Part shown: positions 15,361 to 26,569 of the stretch, one piece after another
How the letters are laid out: each line of letters begins with the position of its first letter
Numbering within the stretch: the stretch's first letter is position 1
Translations under genes and position numbers: made by a program
The notes under the pieces: model-generated
Told to the model about the DNA's origin: nothing
The model's database searches: none
What the model saw: the letters and a program-made list of their open reading frames with translations, nothing else
DNA from: Polyangiaceae bacterium
Lineage (GTDB): Bacteria > Myxococcota_A > Polyangia > Polyangiales > Polyangiaceae
DNA: 39,876 bases
Direction: 5' to 3'
NCBI GenBank assembly: GCA_022842465.1
Contig: JALHPN010000066.1
Location: 1-39,876 of the forward strand

Positions 15361-16455
15361 TCACTGGCCGGCGTCGGCGCAGAGGTTCGGCGCGGGCACG
15401 CCGTTGTCGACGTACTCCTTCGACGGGTTCGCGACGCGCTTCGCGGTGAAGCCGATGCCGACGGAGATGCCGTCGCAGGGCGTGCCCGCGCGGTTCGTGC
15501 CGTCCTTGATCATGTCGCTCGCCTGGCGAATCGTGCTCTTGATCGACTCGAAGGCGGTGCCGCCGCAGAACGTCTCCGAGATGTTCCCGGCGACCTTCTC
15601 CAGGCTCGAGATGAGCTCCTCGGTCCCGAGCACGCCGGCGATCGTGCCCTCGACGAGGTCGTTCGGCGGCTGGTGCTTGAACGTGATGGTCGGCTTGTTG
15701 ATGCGGAGCGAGAGCGCCTGCCCGGCGAGGAAGAGGCTCAGCTCGATCGAGCTCGCGCCGAGGGACTTGGGGTCACCGTTCACGAAGAGGCCGCTCGTGA
15801 TGTACGAGCCCGTGATCGGGATCTGGGGCGAGGGGCGGTAGGGCCACTCGAAGTCGGGCGTGAAGCTCGGGCGGGTGGGGGGCGCGATCGGCGCCCCGCC
15901 TGCGTCGCTCGTCGGCGCGTCGGGGTTCAGGTCGCCACCGACGAGCAGCGTGCCGCTGAGGCCGGTGTTCGTCTGGTTCGCGTCGTCCGTGAGCCCCTTG
16001 ATGCGCATCAGGATCGTGAACGCGCCCTCGCCCTGGATCGAGTCGTTGATCTGCTTGGACGGCCCCGTGATCGGGAGCAGGGGGAGGATGACCTTTCCGA
16101 AGGCGTTGTCGATGCCCTGCTCACCGTCCTCCTGGTTCGCCTTCGTCGCGCCCGGCGCCTGCGTGCAGACGTCTCGCGAGTCCCGGTTCGTCGTGAGGCC
16201 GTCGAGGTCGTAGCCGAACTTCTTCCAGGCATCGCGGTTCACTGCGCCGGCGCGGTCGGTCTCGCCGAGCTGGAGCGAGTAGACGGCGAAGGTCCGCTCG
16301 TCGGTGCCGGGGGTCGCCCCACCCGACGGCGCCGGAGGCTGCCTGCCTCCCCCCGTGGTCGTGGAGGTTTCGTCGTCACCACCGCAGCCGACGACGATCG
16401 CCGTCACCGAGCCGAAGGAAAGACCGAGCAAGCAGAGGGCGGGCACAAGCTTCAT
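15361..16455 (-). CDS. Lipoprotein of unknown function
   Basis: From ATG 16455 the protein is 364 residues with signal peptide KLVPALCLLGLSFGSVTAIVVGC; the longer opening upstream adds 47 residues without a signal and was rejected. After the Cys comes a Gly/Thr/Pro linker and then a domain of mixed strands and helices (FAVYSLQLGETDR, WKKFGYDLDGLTT, FTILMRIKGLTDD, SIELSLFLAGQALSLRINKPTITF). Conserved-looking Cys residues occur near the end (SETFCGGTAF, GTPCDGISVG, PNLCADAGQ). The body resembles secreted lipoproteins with an all-beta domain seen many times per genome in Polyangia, of unknown role. A TACCAT box lies eight bases before the start. It converges with the coiled-coil lipoprotein gene at a terminator. 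Confidence 0.72.
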   Translation of the reverse strand: MKLVPALCLLGLSFGSVTAIVVGCGGDDETSTTTGGGRQPPAPSGGATPGTDERTFAVYSLQLGETDRAGAVNRDAWKKFGYDLDGLTTNRDSRDVCTQAPGATKANQEDGEQGIDNAFGKVILPLLPITGPSKQINDSIQGEGAFTILMRIKGLTDDANQTNTGLSGTLLVGGDLNPDAPTSDAGGAPIAPPTRPSFTPDFEWPYRPSPQIPITGSYITSGLFVNGDPKSLGASSIELSLFLAGQALSLRINKPTITFKHQPPNDLVEGTIAGVLGTEELISSLEKVAGNISETFCGGTAFESIKSTIRQASDMIKDGTNRAGTPCDGISVGIGFTAKRVANPSKEYVDNGVPAPNLCADAGQ

Positions 16456-16463
16456 GGGCGCGA

Positions 16464-16469
16464 ATGGTA
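16464..16469 (-). promoter_or_regulatory. Likely -10 box TACCAT
   Basis: On the minus strand TACCAT ends eight bases before the ATG at 16455 and there is no Shine-Dalgarno between. It fits the TANNNT pattern seen before other starts here. Confidence 0.45.
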
Positions 16470-16604
16470 GGCAGCGATCCCGAGGCCATGCAAGCGCAGC
16501 GAGAGCTCGTCCGTCGCTCACGTAGGCGTCGTCGTGACGCGTTGCGCCGCGTGCCGCGGGCGCGACTTTCGGCCGGCGGCCGGACTTGCTAGCCATCGTC
16601 CTCG

Positions 16605-20224
<3,620 letters not shown>

Positions 20225-20228
<4 letters not shown>

Positions 20229-20722
20229 CCACGGCCGCGAAGGCTGGGACCGTCTCGGCGTACCTCGCCAGCCTCTCGCCCGAGCGCGCGAAGGAGATGA
20301 AGGCGGTCCGGAAGCTCGTGAGGAACGCGCTTCCCGCGGGGTTCGTCGAGACGTTCCAGCACGGCATGATCTCGTGGGTCGTCCCGCTCGCGCGGAAGCC
20401 GGACACGTACAACGGGCAGCCCCTTCCGGTCGTCGCGGTCGCCGCCCAGAAGAGTCACCTGGCGATCTACCTCATGGCTCTCTACGCGATCCCGGAGCGG
20501 CGCGCGGCCTTCGAGGCCGCGTACCGTGCGTCGGGAAAGCGGCTCGACATGGGCAAGTCCTGCTTGCGCATTCGAACCGTGGCGGACCTCGCGACCGATG
20601 CCCTGTCCGCCGCCGTCGCGAGCGTGACCGTCGACGAGCTTTGCGCCGCGCACGACGCGGCGCACGGCGCGAAGGCAGAGAGCCCGACGAGGTCGACGAC
20701 GCGCCGTTCCCGAGTGCGTTGA
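20225..20722 (+). CDS. DUF1801-type small protein
   Basis: The 165-residue protein has the features of the DUF1801/YdhG family: a helical start (TVSAYLASLSPERAKEMKAVRKLVRNALP), a core with GFVETFQHGMISWVVPLA, PVVAVAAQKSHLAIYLM and LDMGKSCLRIRTVADL. The family is related in fold to the YjbR/CyaY-type small domains; its biochemical role is not known. A tail of about 20 residues is rich in Ser, Thr and Arg. The ATG overlaps the dnaE stop codon (ATGA), so it is translated coupled to dnaE. The pairing with dnaE is probably due to co-transcription and not proof of a role in replication. Its own stop codon is inside the hairpin at 20720-20741. Confidence 0.8.
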
Positions 20723-20741
20723 GGTGCCCCTCGGGACCTCA
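20720..20741. terminator. Hairpin made of two convergent stop codons
   Basis: TGAGGT and ACCTCA pair, and CCC pairs with GGG inside past a one-base bulge, with loop CTC. The outer bases are the TGA of the plus gene ending at 20722 and the complement of the TGA of the minus gene ending at 20739. Confidence 0.6.
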
Positions 20742-21140
20742 GTCGGCGAGCCGGAGCCAGATCGCCGACTCTCCCGGGGTGACGAGGAAGGCGACTCCGT
20801 TGCGCGACGTGCGCCGGAACGTCGTGCCGCCCACGTCGACGGACCACGCGGCGCTCGTCGCGAGGGTGCCCGTCCGTGTCTTCGTCGGGCAGGCGGCGCC
20901 CGAGCAGCCCGCGTCGACCTTCGCCACCATCGACCATGCTCCCACCGGCGTGATCTCGACGGAGCGTACCCAGGCGTCGTCCTCGCCGACCCAGCGCCCG
21001 GCGAGGAGCGGTGCGTCCGGAAGCTTGGCGGGAGCCGGCGCTGCGATCTCGTCCTCCGCTACCTGCGGGCCGAGGTCGCGTGACGACTCCGCGACGCAGC
21101 TGACGAGGGCCAGGGCCAGGAGGAAGAGGCTTCGGCTCAC
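20739..21140 (-). CDS. Small lipoprotein
   Basis: The 133-residue protein has signal peptide SRSLFLLALALVSC with lipobox LVSC and Val after the Cys. After a Pro/Ala linker (EDEIAAPAPAKLPDAP) the mature part is a short beta domain (GRWVGEDDAWVRSVEITPVGAWSMVAKVDAGCSGAACPTKT, then TFRRTSRNGVAFLVT). The CSGAAC pair may form a disulfide loop. The start at 21140 gives a complete short signal peptide. It follows the MoxR gene on the same strand by 115 bases, too far to claim one operon. No family is recognised; beta-barrel-like lipoproteins with a GRWVGE start often carry lipocalin-like folds, which is only a guess here. Confidence 0.7.
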   Translation of the reverse strand: MSRSLFLLALALVSCVAESSRDLGPQVAEDEIAAPAPAKLPDAPLLAGRWVGEDDAWVRSVEITPVGAWSMVAKVDAGCSGAACPTKTRTGTLATSAAWSVDVGGTTFRRTSRNGVAFLVTPGESAIWLRLAD

Positions 21141-21255
21141 GCCTCCCCCGGAGCAGGGGACGTGCCCGGGGAGATCCGCGTCGCCGCGCTTGGCCTCCGG
21201 CCGTCGAGGCTTCGATGCCGTGGGGAGCTCGCGCCTCGGAGCGGACTCCGCGGCC

Positions 21256-22200
21256 TCAGGGGCCGACGAGCTTCGGGAGCTGCGCGAGGGCGGCGACGCG
21301 GTCCTCCTCGTGCTTGAGGAGGAGGCCGAGCGTGCTCGCCGCGAGCTCTCTGTCGAGGGCGCTCGCGTGGAGGAGGATCATCGCGCGCGCCCAGTCGATC
21401 GTCTCGGAGATGGAGGGGGCCTTCCGGAGGTCCATCTTCCGGAGCTCCTGCACGAACGACACGAGCTCCTCCGCGAGAGCTCGGGCGATCCCTGGGATCC
21501 GGAGCTCCAGGATCGCCACTTCGCGTGACGGCGGGGGATAGTCGAGGAAGGCGTGCAGGCATCGACGGCGGAGCGCGTCGGTCATGTCACGGGTCCCGTT
21601 GGTCGTGAGCAGGACGAGCGGAGCGTGCTTCGCGCGGATCGTCCCGAGCTCCGGGATCGTGACCTGCTGCTCGGCCAGGATCTCGAGGAGGAAGGCCTCG
21701 AACTCCGGGTCCGCGCGGTCGACCTCGTCGACGAGGAGGACCGCGGGGACGTCGCTCTCGAGGACCTGGAGGAGGGGCCGGGGGATCAGGAAGGACTTAC
21801 CGAAGAAGGTGGACTCCACGCCCGCGAGGCGAGCGAGCGCGTCCGACGTCGACGTGGCGCCGCTCACCTGCGACGCGAGGGTGTCGCGGAGGAGCTGCGT
21901 GTAGAGGATCTGCTTCGCGTAGTCCCACTCGTAGAGGGCCTTCCCCTCGTCGAGCCCCTCGTAGCACTGCAGTCGCACGAGCGGCCGACCGAGCGTCTCG
22001 GCGAGGGCACGCGCGAGGTCCGTCTTCCCGACGCCGGCCGGCCCCTCGAGGAGGAGAGGACGACCGAGCTCGAGCGCGAGCCACGCCGCGAGCGCCGTCT
22101 GCGGGTCGGCGATGTACGTCCGCGCGAGCGCCTTGGCCAGCGCGTCGGCGGAGGCGAGCTGGGAGGCAGGCGTGGCAGGGGCGGCGGGCGTGGAGCTCAT
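21256..22200 (-). CDS. MoxR-family AAA+ ATPase
   Basis: The 314-residue protein is a MoxR-type AAA+ ATPase: Walker A GPAGVGKT (53-60), Walker B VLLVDEVDRAD (about 154-164), sensor 1 Asn in TTNGTRD (about 201), and Arg-finger region LRRRCLHAFLDYP (about 210-222). The insertion EGLDEGKALYEWDYAKQI between the Walker boxes is typical of the MoxR/CoxD branch. These ATPases work as chaperones that insert metal or assemble a complex together with a von Willebrand A (MIDAS) protein. No such partner gene lies within this window, so its client is not known. The ATG at 22200 heads the signal-free N-terminus. It stands head to head with the DUF4388 gene, 88 bases apart, so one control region could serve both. 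Confidence 0.88.
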   Translation of the reverse strand: MSSTPAAPATPASQLASADALAKALARTYIADPQTALAAWLALELGRPLLLEGPAGVGKTDLARALAETLGRPLVRLQCYEGLDEGKALYEWDYAKQILYTQLLRDTLASQVSGATSTSDALARLAGVESTFFGKSFLIPRPLLQVLESDVPAVLLVDEVDRADPEFEAFLLEILAEQQVTIPELGTIRAKHAPLVLLTTNGTRDMTDALRRRCLHAFLDYPPPSREVAILELRIPGIARALAEELVSFVQELRKMDLRKAPSISETIDWARAMILLHASALDRELAASTLGLLLKHEEDRVAALAQLPKLVGP

Positions 22201-22272
22201 GGACGGGGTCCTCTCGTTCTATCCGGCCTCCGGGCGCCCCTGCAAACTGCGCCGACTCCGCGCCCCCTCTGT

Positions 22273-22278
22273 TACGCT
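22273..22278 (+). promoter_or_regulatory. Likely -10 box TACGCT
   Basis: TACGCT ends ten bases before the ATG at 22289. It fits TANNNT and recurs before the TerB-like gene at 38216. A GGGG run between the box and the start could also act as a weak Shine-Dalgarno. Confidence 0.45.
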
Positions 22279-22288
22279 GGCGGGGCAG

Positions 22289-23548
22289 ATGTCGGATCGC
22301 GACGACCTCTTGCGCATCGACACGACGGGGACGGTGCATCCCCTCGGTCGACTCGCGAGCCAACAGCTTCGTCCGCGGACGGGAGAGTGGCGCCTCATTC
22401 CGTCCCCGCGCGATCTGCTCATCGCCCGCAGCATGTCGGGCGGCGATGCCGTGCTCAAGCTCGCGGGCGAGATCCGGTCGCCGGGCTCGCTGTCGGACAT
22501 CGTCGCGCTCGCGGCGCAGTCGGCGTGGCGCGGTGAGCTCATCGTGCTCGCGGATGCGGGATCGCGCTCGTTCTTCTTCGACAACGGCATGGTCATCGGG
22601 GCGACGACCTCGGTGCCCGACGAGCGGCTAGGTGAGACCCTCTATCGCTTCGGCGTCATCAGTCGCGAGCAGCTGGAGGCGGTCGTCGAGGCGGCGAACA
22701 GCTCCGGAAAGCGTCTCGGCGAGGCGGCGCTCGAGCTCGGCGTCGTCCCGGCGGAGCTGCTTTTCGCGATGATGGAGCGCCAGGTCGAGGAGGTCTTCTT
22801 CGCGGCGGTCCAGATCAGCGAGGGCGCCTTCTACTTCTTCGATCGCTTCGACGAGAAGGTCCTCCTCCGCCGGCACAGCCTGAACGCGGGGGGCCTCCTG
22901 ATGGAGGCCGCGCGGCGCATGGACGAGATGCGCTTCTTTCGCGAGAAGGTTCCGAGCGACGCCTACGTACCCGTGCCCGTCCCCGGGAAGCGATCCCCGG
23001 ACGACCTCACCGCGATCTTCGCGGAGTGTGATGGGAAGAGGAGCATCACCGATATTGCCCGTGCGACCGGTCAGTTGGAGTTCGATGTCACCCGGTCGGT
23101 TTTCCAACTGATTTCGAGCGGGGCCGTCTTCGTGGTTGCACCCCGACCACGCGGTCCGGAATCAATCGTCGAGACGTACAATCTCGCACTGGCCGTCATC
23201 CATGAACGGTGCGATACCGAAGGCCGCGGTGGGGAGATGCGCGATGGCCTTGCTCGCTTTGCCACCGGTGGAGGCGTATACGATCCGTTGTTCATGGGCG
23301 CAGGGCCCCTCATGGACGGCACTCTGAAACCGAACAGGATAGCCCAGAACATTGCCGCGCTCGCCGGGGAGGACCCGGACGCGTGGCTCATCGGCCTCAT
23401 GAACGATTACGTCGGCTTCGCGCTGTTCCAGGCGGAGTCACTCCTCGCGCGTGAGGCACAGGCGAAGCTCCTCGCCGACGTGATGGAGCTTCTGAAGCCC
23501 GTCGCTTCCTCCACCGAAGCGACTCCCATGTCCCGGGGGGGACCATGA
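22289..23548 (+). CDS. DUF4388-domain protein
   Basis: This 419-residue protein has a DUF4388-like region at about 54-200: a GEIRSPGSLSDIVALAAQSAWRGELIVLADAG core, FFFDNGMVIGATTSVPDERLGETL, then a helical part like VISREQLEAVVEAANSSGKRLGEAALELGVV. DUF4388 domains are known in PatA-type proteins and are abundant in Myxococcota, where they appear in signalling proteins; their activity is not established. The second half has a winged-helix-like stretch (DDLTAIFAECDGKRSITDIARATGQLEFDVTRSVFQLI) and then an unassigned domain. No receiver domain is attached. Bases 23030-23355 have unusual A/T-ending codons. The ATG at 22289 begins the conserved part. The next gene, a TetR regulator, overlaps by ATGA. 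Confidence 0.75.
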   Translation: MSDRDDLLRIDTTGTVHPLGRLASQQLRPRTGEWRLIPSPRDLLIARSMSGGDAVLKLAGEIRSPGSLSDIVALAAQSAWRGELIVLADAGSRSFFFDNGMVIGATTSVPDERLGETLYRFGVISREQLEAVVEAANSSGKRLGEAALELGVVPAELLFAMMERQVEEVFFAAVQISEGAFYFFDRFDEKVLLRRHSLNAGGLLMEAARRMDEMRFFREKVPSDAYVPVPVPGKRSPDDLTAIFAECDGKRSITDIARATGQLEFDVTRSVFQLISSGAVFVVAPRPRGPESIVETYNLALAVIHERCDTEGRGGEMRDGLARFATGGGVYDPLFMGAGPLMDGTLKPNRIAQNIAALAGEDPDAWLIGLMNDYVGFALFQAESLLAREAQAKLLADVMELLKPVASSTEATPMSRGGP

Positions 23549-24276
23549 TCACCAGCCAGGCACACGAGACCGAGAACCAGAACCTCATCAACCCGACGGG
23601 CGAGACCGACGAAGACGGCGTTCCGCGCAGCAAGCGGAAGCGTCTCCGGAAGGAAGAGATCGTGGCCGAGGCCACCAAGCTCTTCGCGGAGCGCGGGTAC
23701 GACGGCGCCAGCATGGGGGACCTCGCCGAGCGGGTCGGCCTCCGGAAGGCGTCCTTGTTCCACCACTTCCCGAGCAAGGATGTGCTCTACGCGACCGTGC
23801 TCGGGCACCTGCTCGAGACCGTGCGCGAGGCGATCCAGGGCGCGGTCGCTGCCGAGGGGTCGTACGCCGACCGCCTCGACGCGCTGAGCCTGGGTCTGAC
23901 GACGTCCCTCGGCGCGCAGCCTCACGCGGCGCGCCTCCTCGTGCGCGAGGCGATGGATTGGGGCCCCGTCATGCGCGATCGGCTCGGCAAGAGCGTCCAG
24001 GACGTCCTCCAGGCCTCGCTCGAGTTCGCCAGGGCCGGGCAGCGCGAGGGCGCGTTCGACCGAAGTGTCGAGCCGATCCAGCTCGTCGTGAGCTTGATCG
24101 GGGTCCACTTCATGCCGTTCGCGATCGGCGACATCGTCGAGCGCTTCACGGGCACCTCACCGTTCGGCGAGGCGTTCGTGACCGATCGGAAGAACGCGGT
24201 GCGCGATCAGATCCGCCGTCTCCTCGTGACGACGGCGCCCGGCGCGAACGGGACGAACGGCACGCACACGGCCTGA
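23545..24276 (+). CDS. TetR-family regulator
   Basis: The 243-residue protein has a TetR helix-turn-helix near residues 37-84: RKEEIVAEATKLFAERGYDGASMGDLAERVGLRKASLFHHFPSKDVLYATVL. The long acidic/polar leader before it (about 35 residues) is unusual. The C-terminal helical domain, which in this family binds the inducer and makes dimers, has RLLVREAMDWGPVMRDRL and FMPFAIGDIVERFTGTSPFG. The target genes are not shown by the sequence; the co-translated DUF4388 gene (ATGA overlap) suggests they share a signal. The convergent crotonase gene and its acyl-CoA context could hint at a fatty-acid ligand, but this is only a guess. Confidence 0.87.
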   Translation: MITSQAHETENQNLINPTGETDEDGVPRSKRKRLRKEEIVAEATKLFAERGYDGASMGDLAERVGLRKASLFHHFPSKDVLYATVLGHLLETVREAIQGAVAAEGSYADRLDALSLGLTTSLGAQPHAARLLVREAMDWGPVMRDRLGKSVQDVLQASLEFARAGQREGAFDRSVEPIQLVVSLIGVHFMPFAIGDIVERFTGTSPFGEAFVTDRKNAVRDQIRRLLVTTAPGANGTNGTHTA

Positions 24277-24309
24277 GCGCGGAAGCGGGTCGAGGGGCGG
24301 CTGCGGCGG

Positions 24310-25074
24310 TCAGCCGAACGAGCCGCCCCGACCCTTTCCCTCGGAGAACGCGGTCGCACCCGCGAGCGCTTCGCCGCTCGCGAGCGAGGCCGCGCCCGTC
24401 GAGAACTCGTGCGCAAGTGCAGCATCGATCGGCATGGCGGCGGACGCGATCGCGCTCGCGCGATCGGCGCGCATCGTGACCTGAGGAAAGCGCGCGATCT
24501 CCGCCGCGAGCGCCTCCGCTGCCGCGCGCGCGCCGCCTTTCGGGACGACCCGGTTCGCCAGGCCCATCGCGAGCGCCTCCTCCGCGCCAACGGGTCGACC
24601 GGTGAGGATGAGGTCGAGCGCGCGCGAGAGCCCGAGGAGGCGCGGGAGCCGGACGGTGCCGCCGTCGATCAGCGGCACCCCGAACCTGCGGCAGAAGACC
24701 CCGAGGACGGCGTCCTCCTCGACCACGCGCAGATCACACCAGACCGCGAGCTCGAGGCCGCCCGCGACGGCGTGACCCGCGATCGCGGCGATCACCGGCT
24801 TCCCGAGCGCGAGACGCGTCGGGCCCATCGGGCCATCGCCGTCCGGGGAGAGGACGTTCCCGTCGCCGCGGGCAAACGCCCCGAGATCCGCGCCCGCAGA
24901 GAACGTGCCTCCCTCGCCATAGAGCACCGCGACGCGCGCCTCGTCGTCCGCGTCGAACGCCCGGAAGGCGTCGGCGAGCGCCGCTGCCGTCACGCGATCG
25001 ACGGCGTTCCGCACCTCGGGGCGCGCGAGGACGACGGTGGTGACGTGACCCTTCTTCTCGACCCGGACGCTCAT
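24310..25074 (-). CDS. Crotonase/enoyl-CoA hydratase-family protein
   Basis: The 254-residue protein has the crotonase fold signatures: FSAGADLGAFA, the CoA-binding GHAVAGGLELAVWCDLR (about 97-115), GVPLIDGGTVRLPRLLG and ALDLILTGRPVGAEEALAMGLANRVV. In enoyl-CoA hydratase two glutamates do the catalysis. At the first position this protein has Cys (VFCRRFG), and at the second Asp (ALDLILTG), so it is probably not a plain hydratase and may be an isomerase, thioesterase or dehydration-less member of the family. It lies 22 bases behind rlmB on the same strand and probably is cotranscribed with pyrF and rlmB. Confidence 0.85.
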   Translation of the reverse strand: MSVRVEKKGHVTTVVLARPEVRNAVDRVTAAALADAFRAFDADDEARVAVLYGEGGTFSAGADLGAFARGDGNVLSPDGDGPMGPTRLALGKPVIAAIAGHAVAGGLELAVWCDLRVVEEDAVLGVFCRRFGVPLIDGGTVRLPRLLGLSRALDLILTGRPVGAEEALAMGLANRVVPKGGARAAAEALAAEIARFPQVTMRADRASAIASAAMPIDAALAHEFSTGAASLASGEALAGATAFSEGKGRGGSFG

Positions 25075-25096
25075 GGCGCCGAGCGTAACCCGAGCG

Positions 25097-25816
25097 TCAG
25101 CGTCCGCGGAGCAGCTCGTAGAGCGCGATGCCCGCCGCGACCGACGCGTTGAGCGAGTCGAGGGTCCCCTTCATCGGCAGCTTCGCGAGCGTCGTGCAGA
25201 CACGCTTCACGGTCTTCCGGAGCCCTTTGCCCTCGGCGCCGATCACGAGGACGACGGAGCCCTTCGCGCCGACGTCCGAGAGCTTCGTCTCCGCGTTCGC
25301 GTCGAGACCGACGACCGTGGCGCCCGCCTTCTTCATGTCCTCGAGAGCGGTCGGGAGGCCGCCGACGCGGCAGAGCATCGCGTGCTCGATCGCGCCGGCC
25401 GACGCGCGGAACGTGGCAGGGGAGAGGGGGGCGGAGTGGTGCTCCGGCCACACGATCGCGGTCGCTCCGAGCGCGACCGCGCTGCGGATGACGGCCCCGA
25501 AGTTCTGGGGATCCTCGAGCTCGTCGAGGGCGACGACGACGGCGTCGCCCGCCTCGATGGCCGTGAGCACGTCGTCGAGCGGGCGGAGCGCGAGCTCGGG
25601 GGCGAACGCGATGACGCCCTGGTGCCGCGCGCCGCGCGCCGTGCGATCGAGCTCGCCGCGAGCGACGCGATCGACGTGCGCGCCGCGGTCCTCCGCGAAG
25701 CGCCCGACGGCCTCGATTTGCGGCCCTCCGTTCGCCTCGACGAGGACGCGCTCGAGCTCCTTGCCGTGGACCCGGATCGCTTCGCGGACCGCCTGCAGAC
25801 CGGTGACGACCCTCAT
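25097..25816 (-). CDS. rlmB: 23S rRNA 2'-O-methyltransferase, RlmB/TrmH family
   Basis: Residues 1-80 are the substrate-binding part with RRDIARGxxH-like stretch GVIAFAPELALRPL, and the C-terminal domain is a SpoU trefoil knot methyltransferase with all three motifs: LDELEDPQNFGAVIRSA (98-113), VLVIGAEGKGLR (189-200) and SLNASVAAGIALYELLR (221-237). The family uses S-adenosylmethionine to methylate a ribose; RlmB modifies G2251 of 23S rRNA. The choice of RlmB over tRNA-acting members rests on the QAVREAI start (a VLVEANGGPQ link) and overall size of 239 residues, and is likely but not proven. ATG 25816 has a strong GGAGGG site and overlaps the end of pyrF (ATGA). Confidence 0.87.
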   Translation of the reverse strand: MRVVTGLQAVREAIRVHGKELERVLVEANGGPQIEAVGRFAEDRGAHVDRVARGELDRTARGARHQGVIAFAPELALRPLDDVLTAIEAGDAVVVALDELEDPQNFGAVIRSAVALGATAIVWPEHHSAPLSPATFRASAGAIEHAMLCRVGGLPTALEDMKKAGATVVGLDANAETKLSDVGAKGSVVLVIGAEGKGLRKTVKRVCTTLAKLPMKGTLDSLNASVAAGIALYELLRGR

Positions 25817-26562
25817 CGTGCTCCCTCCGAACGTGCGCGCTGACCGCGGGCGAGCTCCTCGCCGATCGCGCGTGCCGCAGCGACGCGGTCCGTCGCGTCG
25901 CGGATCGGACGGCCGACGACGACCCAGTCGGCGCCGTCTCGCGCGGCGTCCTCCGGGGTCGCCACGCGCTTCTGATCCCCGGCGTCGGCGCCGCGCGGTC
26001 TGACGCCCGGGGTGACGAGCACGGCGTCGTGCCCCGTCGCGCGCCGCACGTGCCTCACCTCGGCGGCGGAGCACACGAACCAGCGCACGCCGTCGGCGTA
26101 GGCCATGTGCGCGAGGCGCTCGGCCCACACGCTGGCGAGCGATCGTCCGTCCGGGCAGGGGAGCGTCACGCCGAGGTCGGTCACATCGCGATCGTCGAGC
26201 GACGTGAGCGCCGTCACGGCGCAGATGGCGAGCCCGGCCCCGTCCTTGTCCGCGCGCGCGACGGCGCGGGACAGCATCGCGCGGCCGCCGCTCGCATGCA
26301 CGGTCACGAGTCGGGCGCCGAGCGAGCCGACCTGCGCGACGGCGCGCTCGACCGTCTCGGGGATGTCGTGGAGCTTCAGATCGAGGAAGACGGGGAGCCC
26401 GACGTCACGCCCGATCGCCACGACGGGAGGCCCCGCGCTCACGAAGAGCTCGAGCCCGACCTTCACCATGCCGATCGCGGGCGCGACCTCGCGCGCCAGC
26501 GCGACGCCTTCCTCGGCCGTCGCGACGTCGAGCGCGAAGGCGATGGGAGGTCGGTCGGTCAC
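25813..26562 (-). CDS. pyrF: Orotidine-5'-phosphate decarboxylase
   Basis: The 249-residue protein (from GTG 26562) has D12 in FALDV, K34 in GMVKVGLELF, and the catalytic FLDLKLHDIPETV with D61, K63, H65 and D66, as in PyrF. It decarboxylates OMP to UMP, the last step in pyrimidine synthesis. The phosphate-binding end VVVGRPIRDATD is also present. The N-terminus is not fixed: GTG codons at 26595, 26568 and 26562 are in frame; the last two lie after the stop of the upstream coiled-coil gene and fit the usual short PyrF start, the first would overlap that gene by 26 bases. It is cotranslated with rlmB (ATGA). Confidence 0.93.
   Translation of the reverse strand: MTDRPPIAFALDVATAEEGVALAREVAPAIGMVKVGLELFVSAGPPVVAIGRDVGLPVFLDLKLHDIPETVERAVAQVGSLGARLVTVHASGGRAMLSRAVARADKDGAGLAICAVTALTSLDDRDVTDLGVTLPCPDGRSLASVWAERLAHMAYADGVRWFVCSAAEVRHVRRATGHDAVLVTPGVRPRGADAGDQKRVATPEDAARDGADWVVVGRPIRDATDRVAAARAIGEELARGQRARSEGAR
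25823..25828 (-). promoter_or_regulatory. Shine-Dalgarno GGAGGG before rlmB
   Basis: On the minus strand GGAGGG lies six bases before the ATG of rlmB at 25816, within the 3' end of pyrF. It supports separate re-initiation of this coupled gene. Confidence 0.65.
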
Positions 26563-26569
26563 GCCCACA

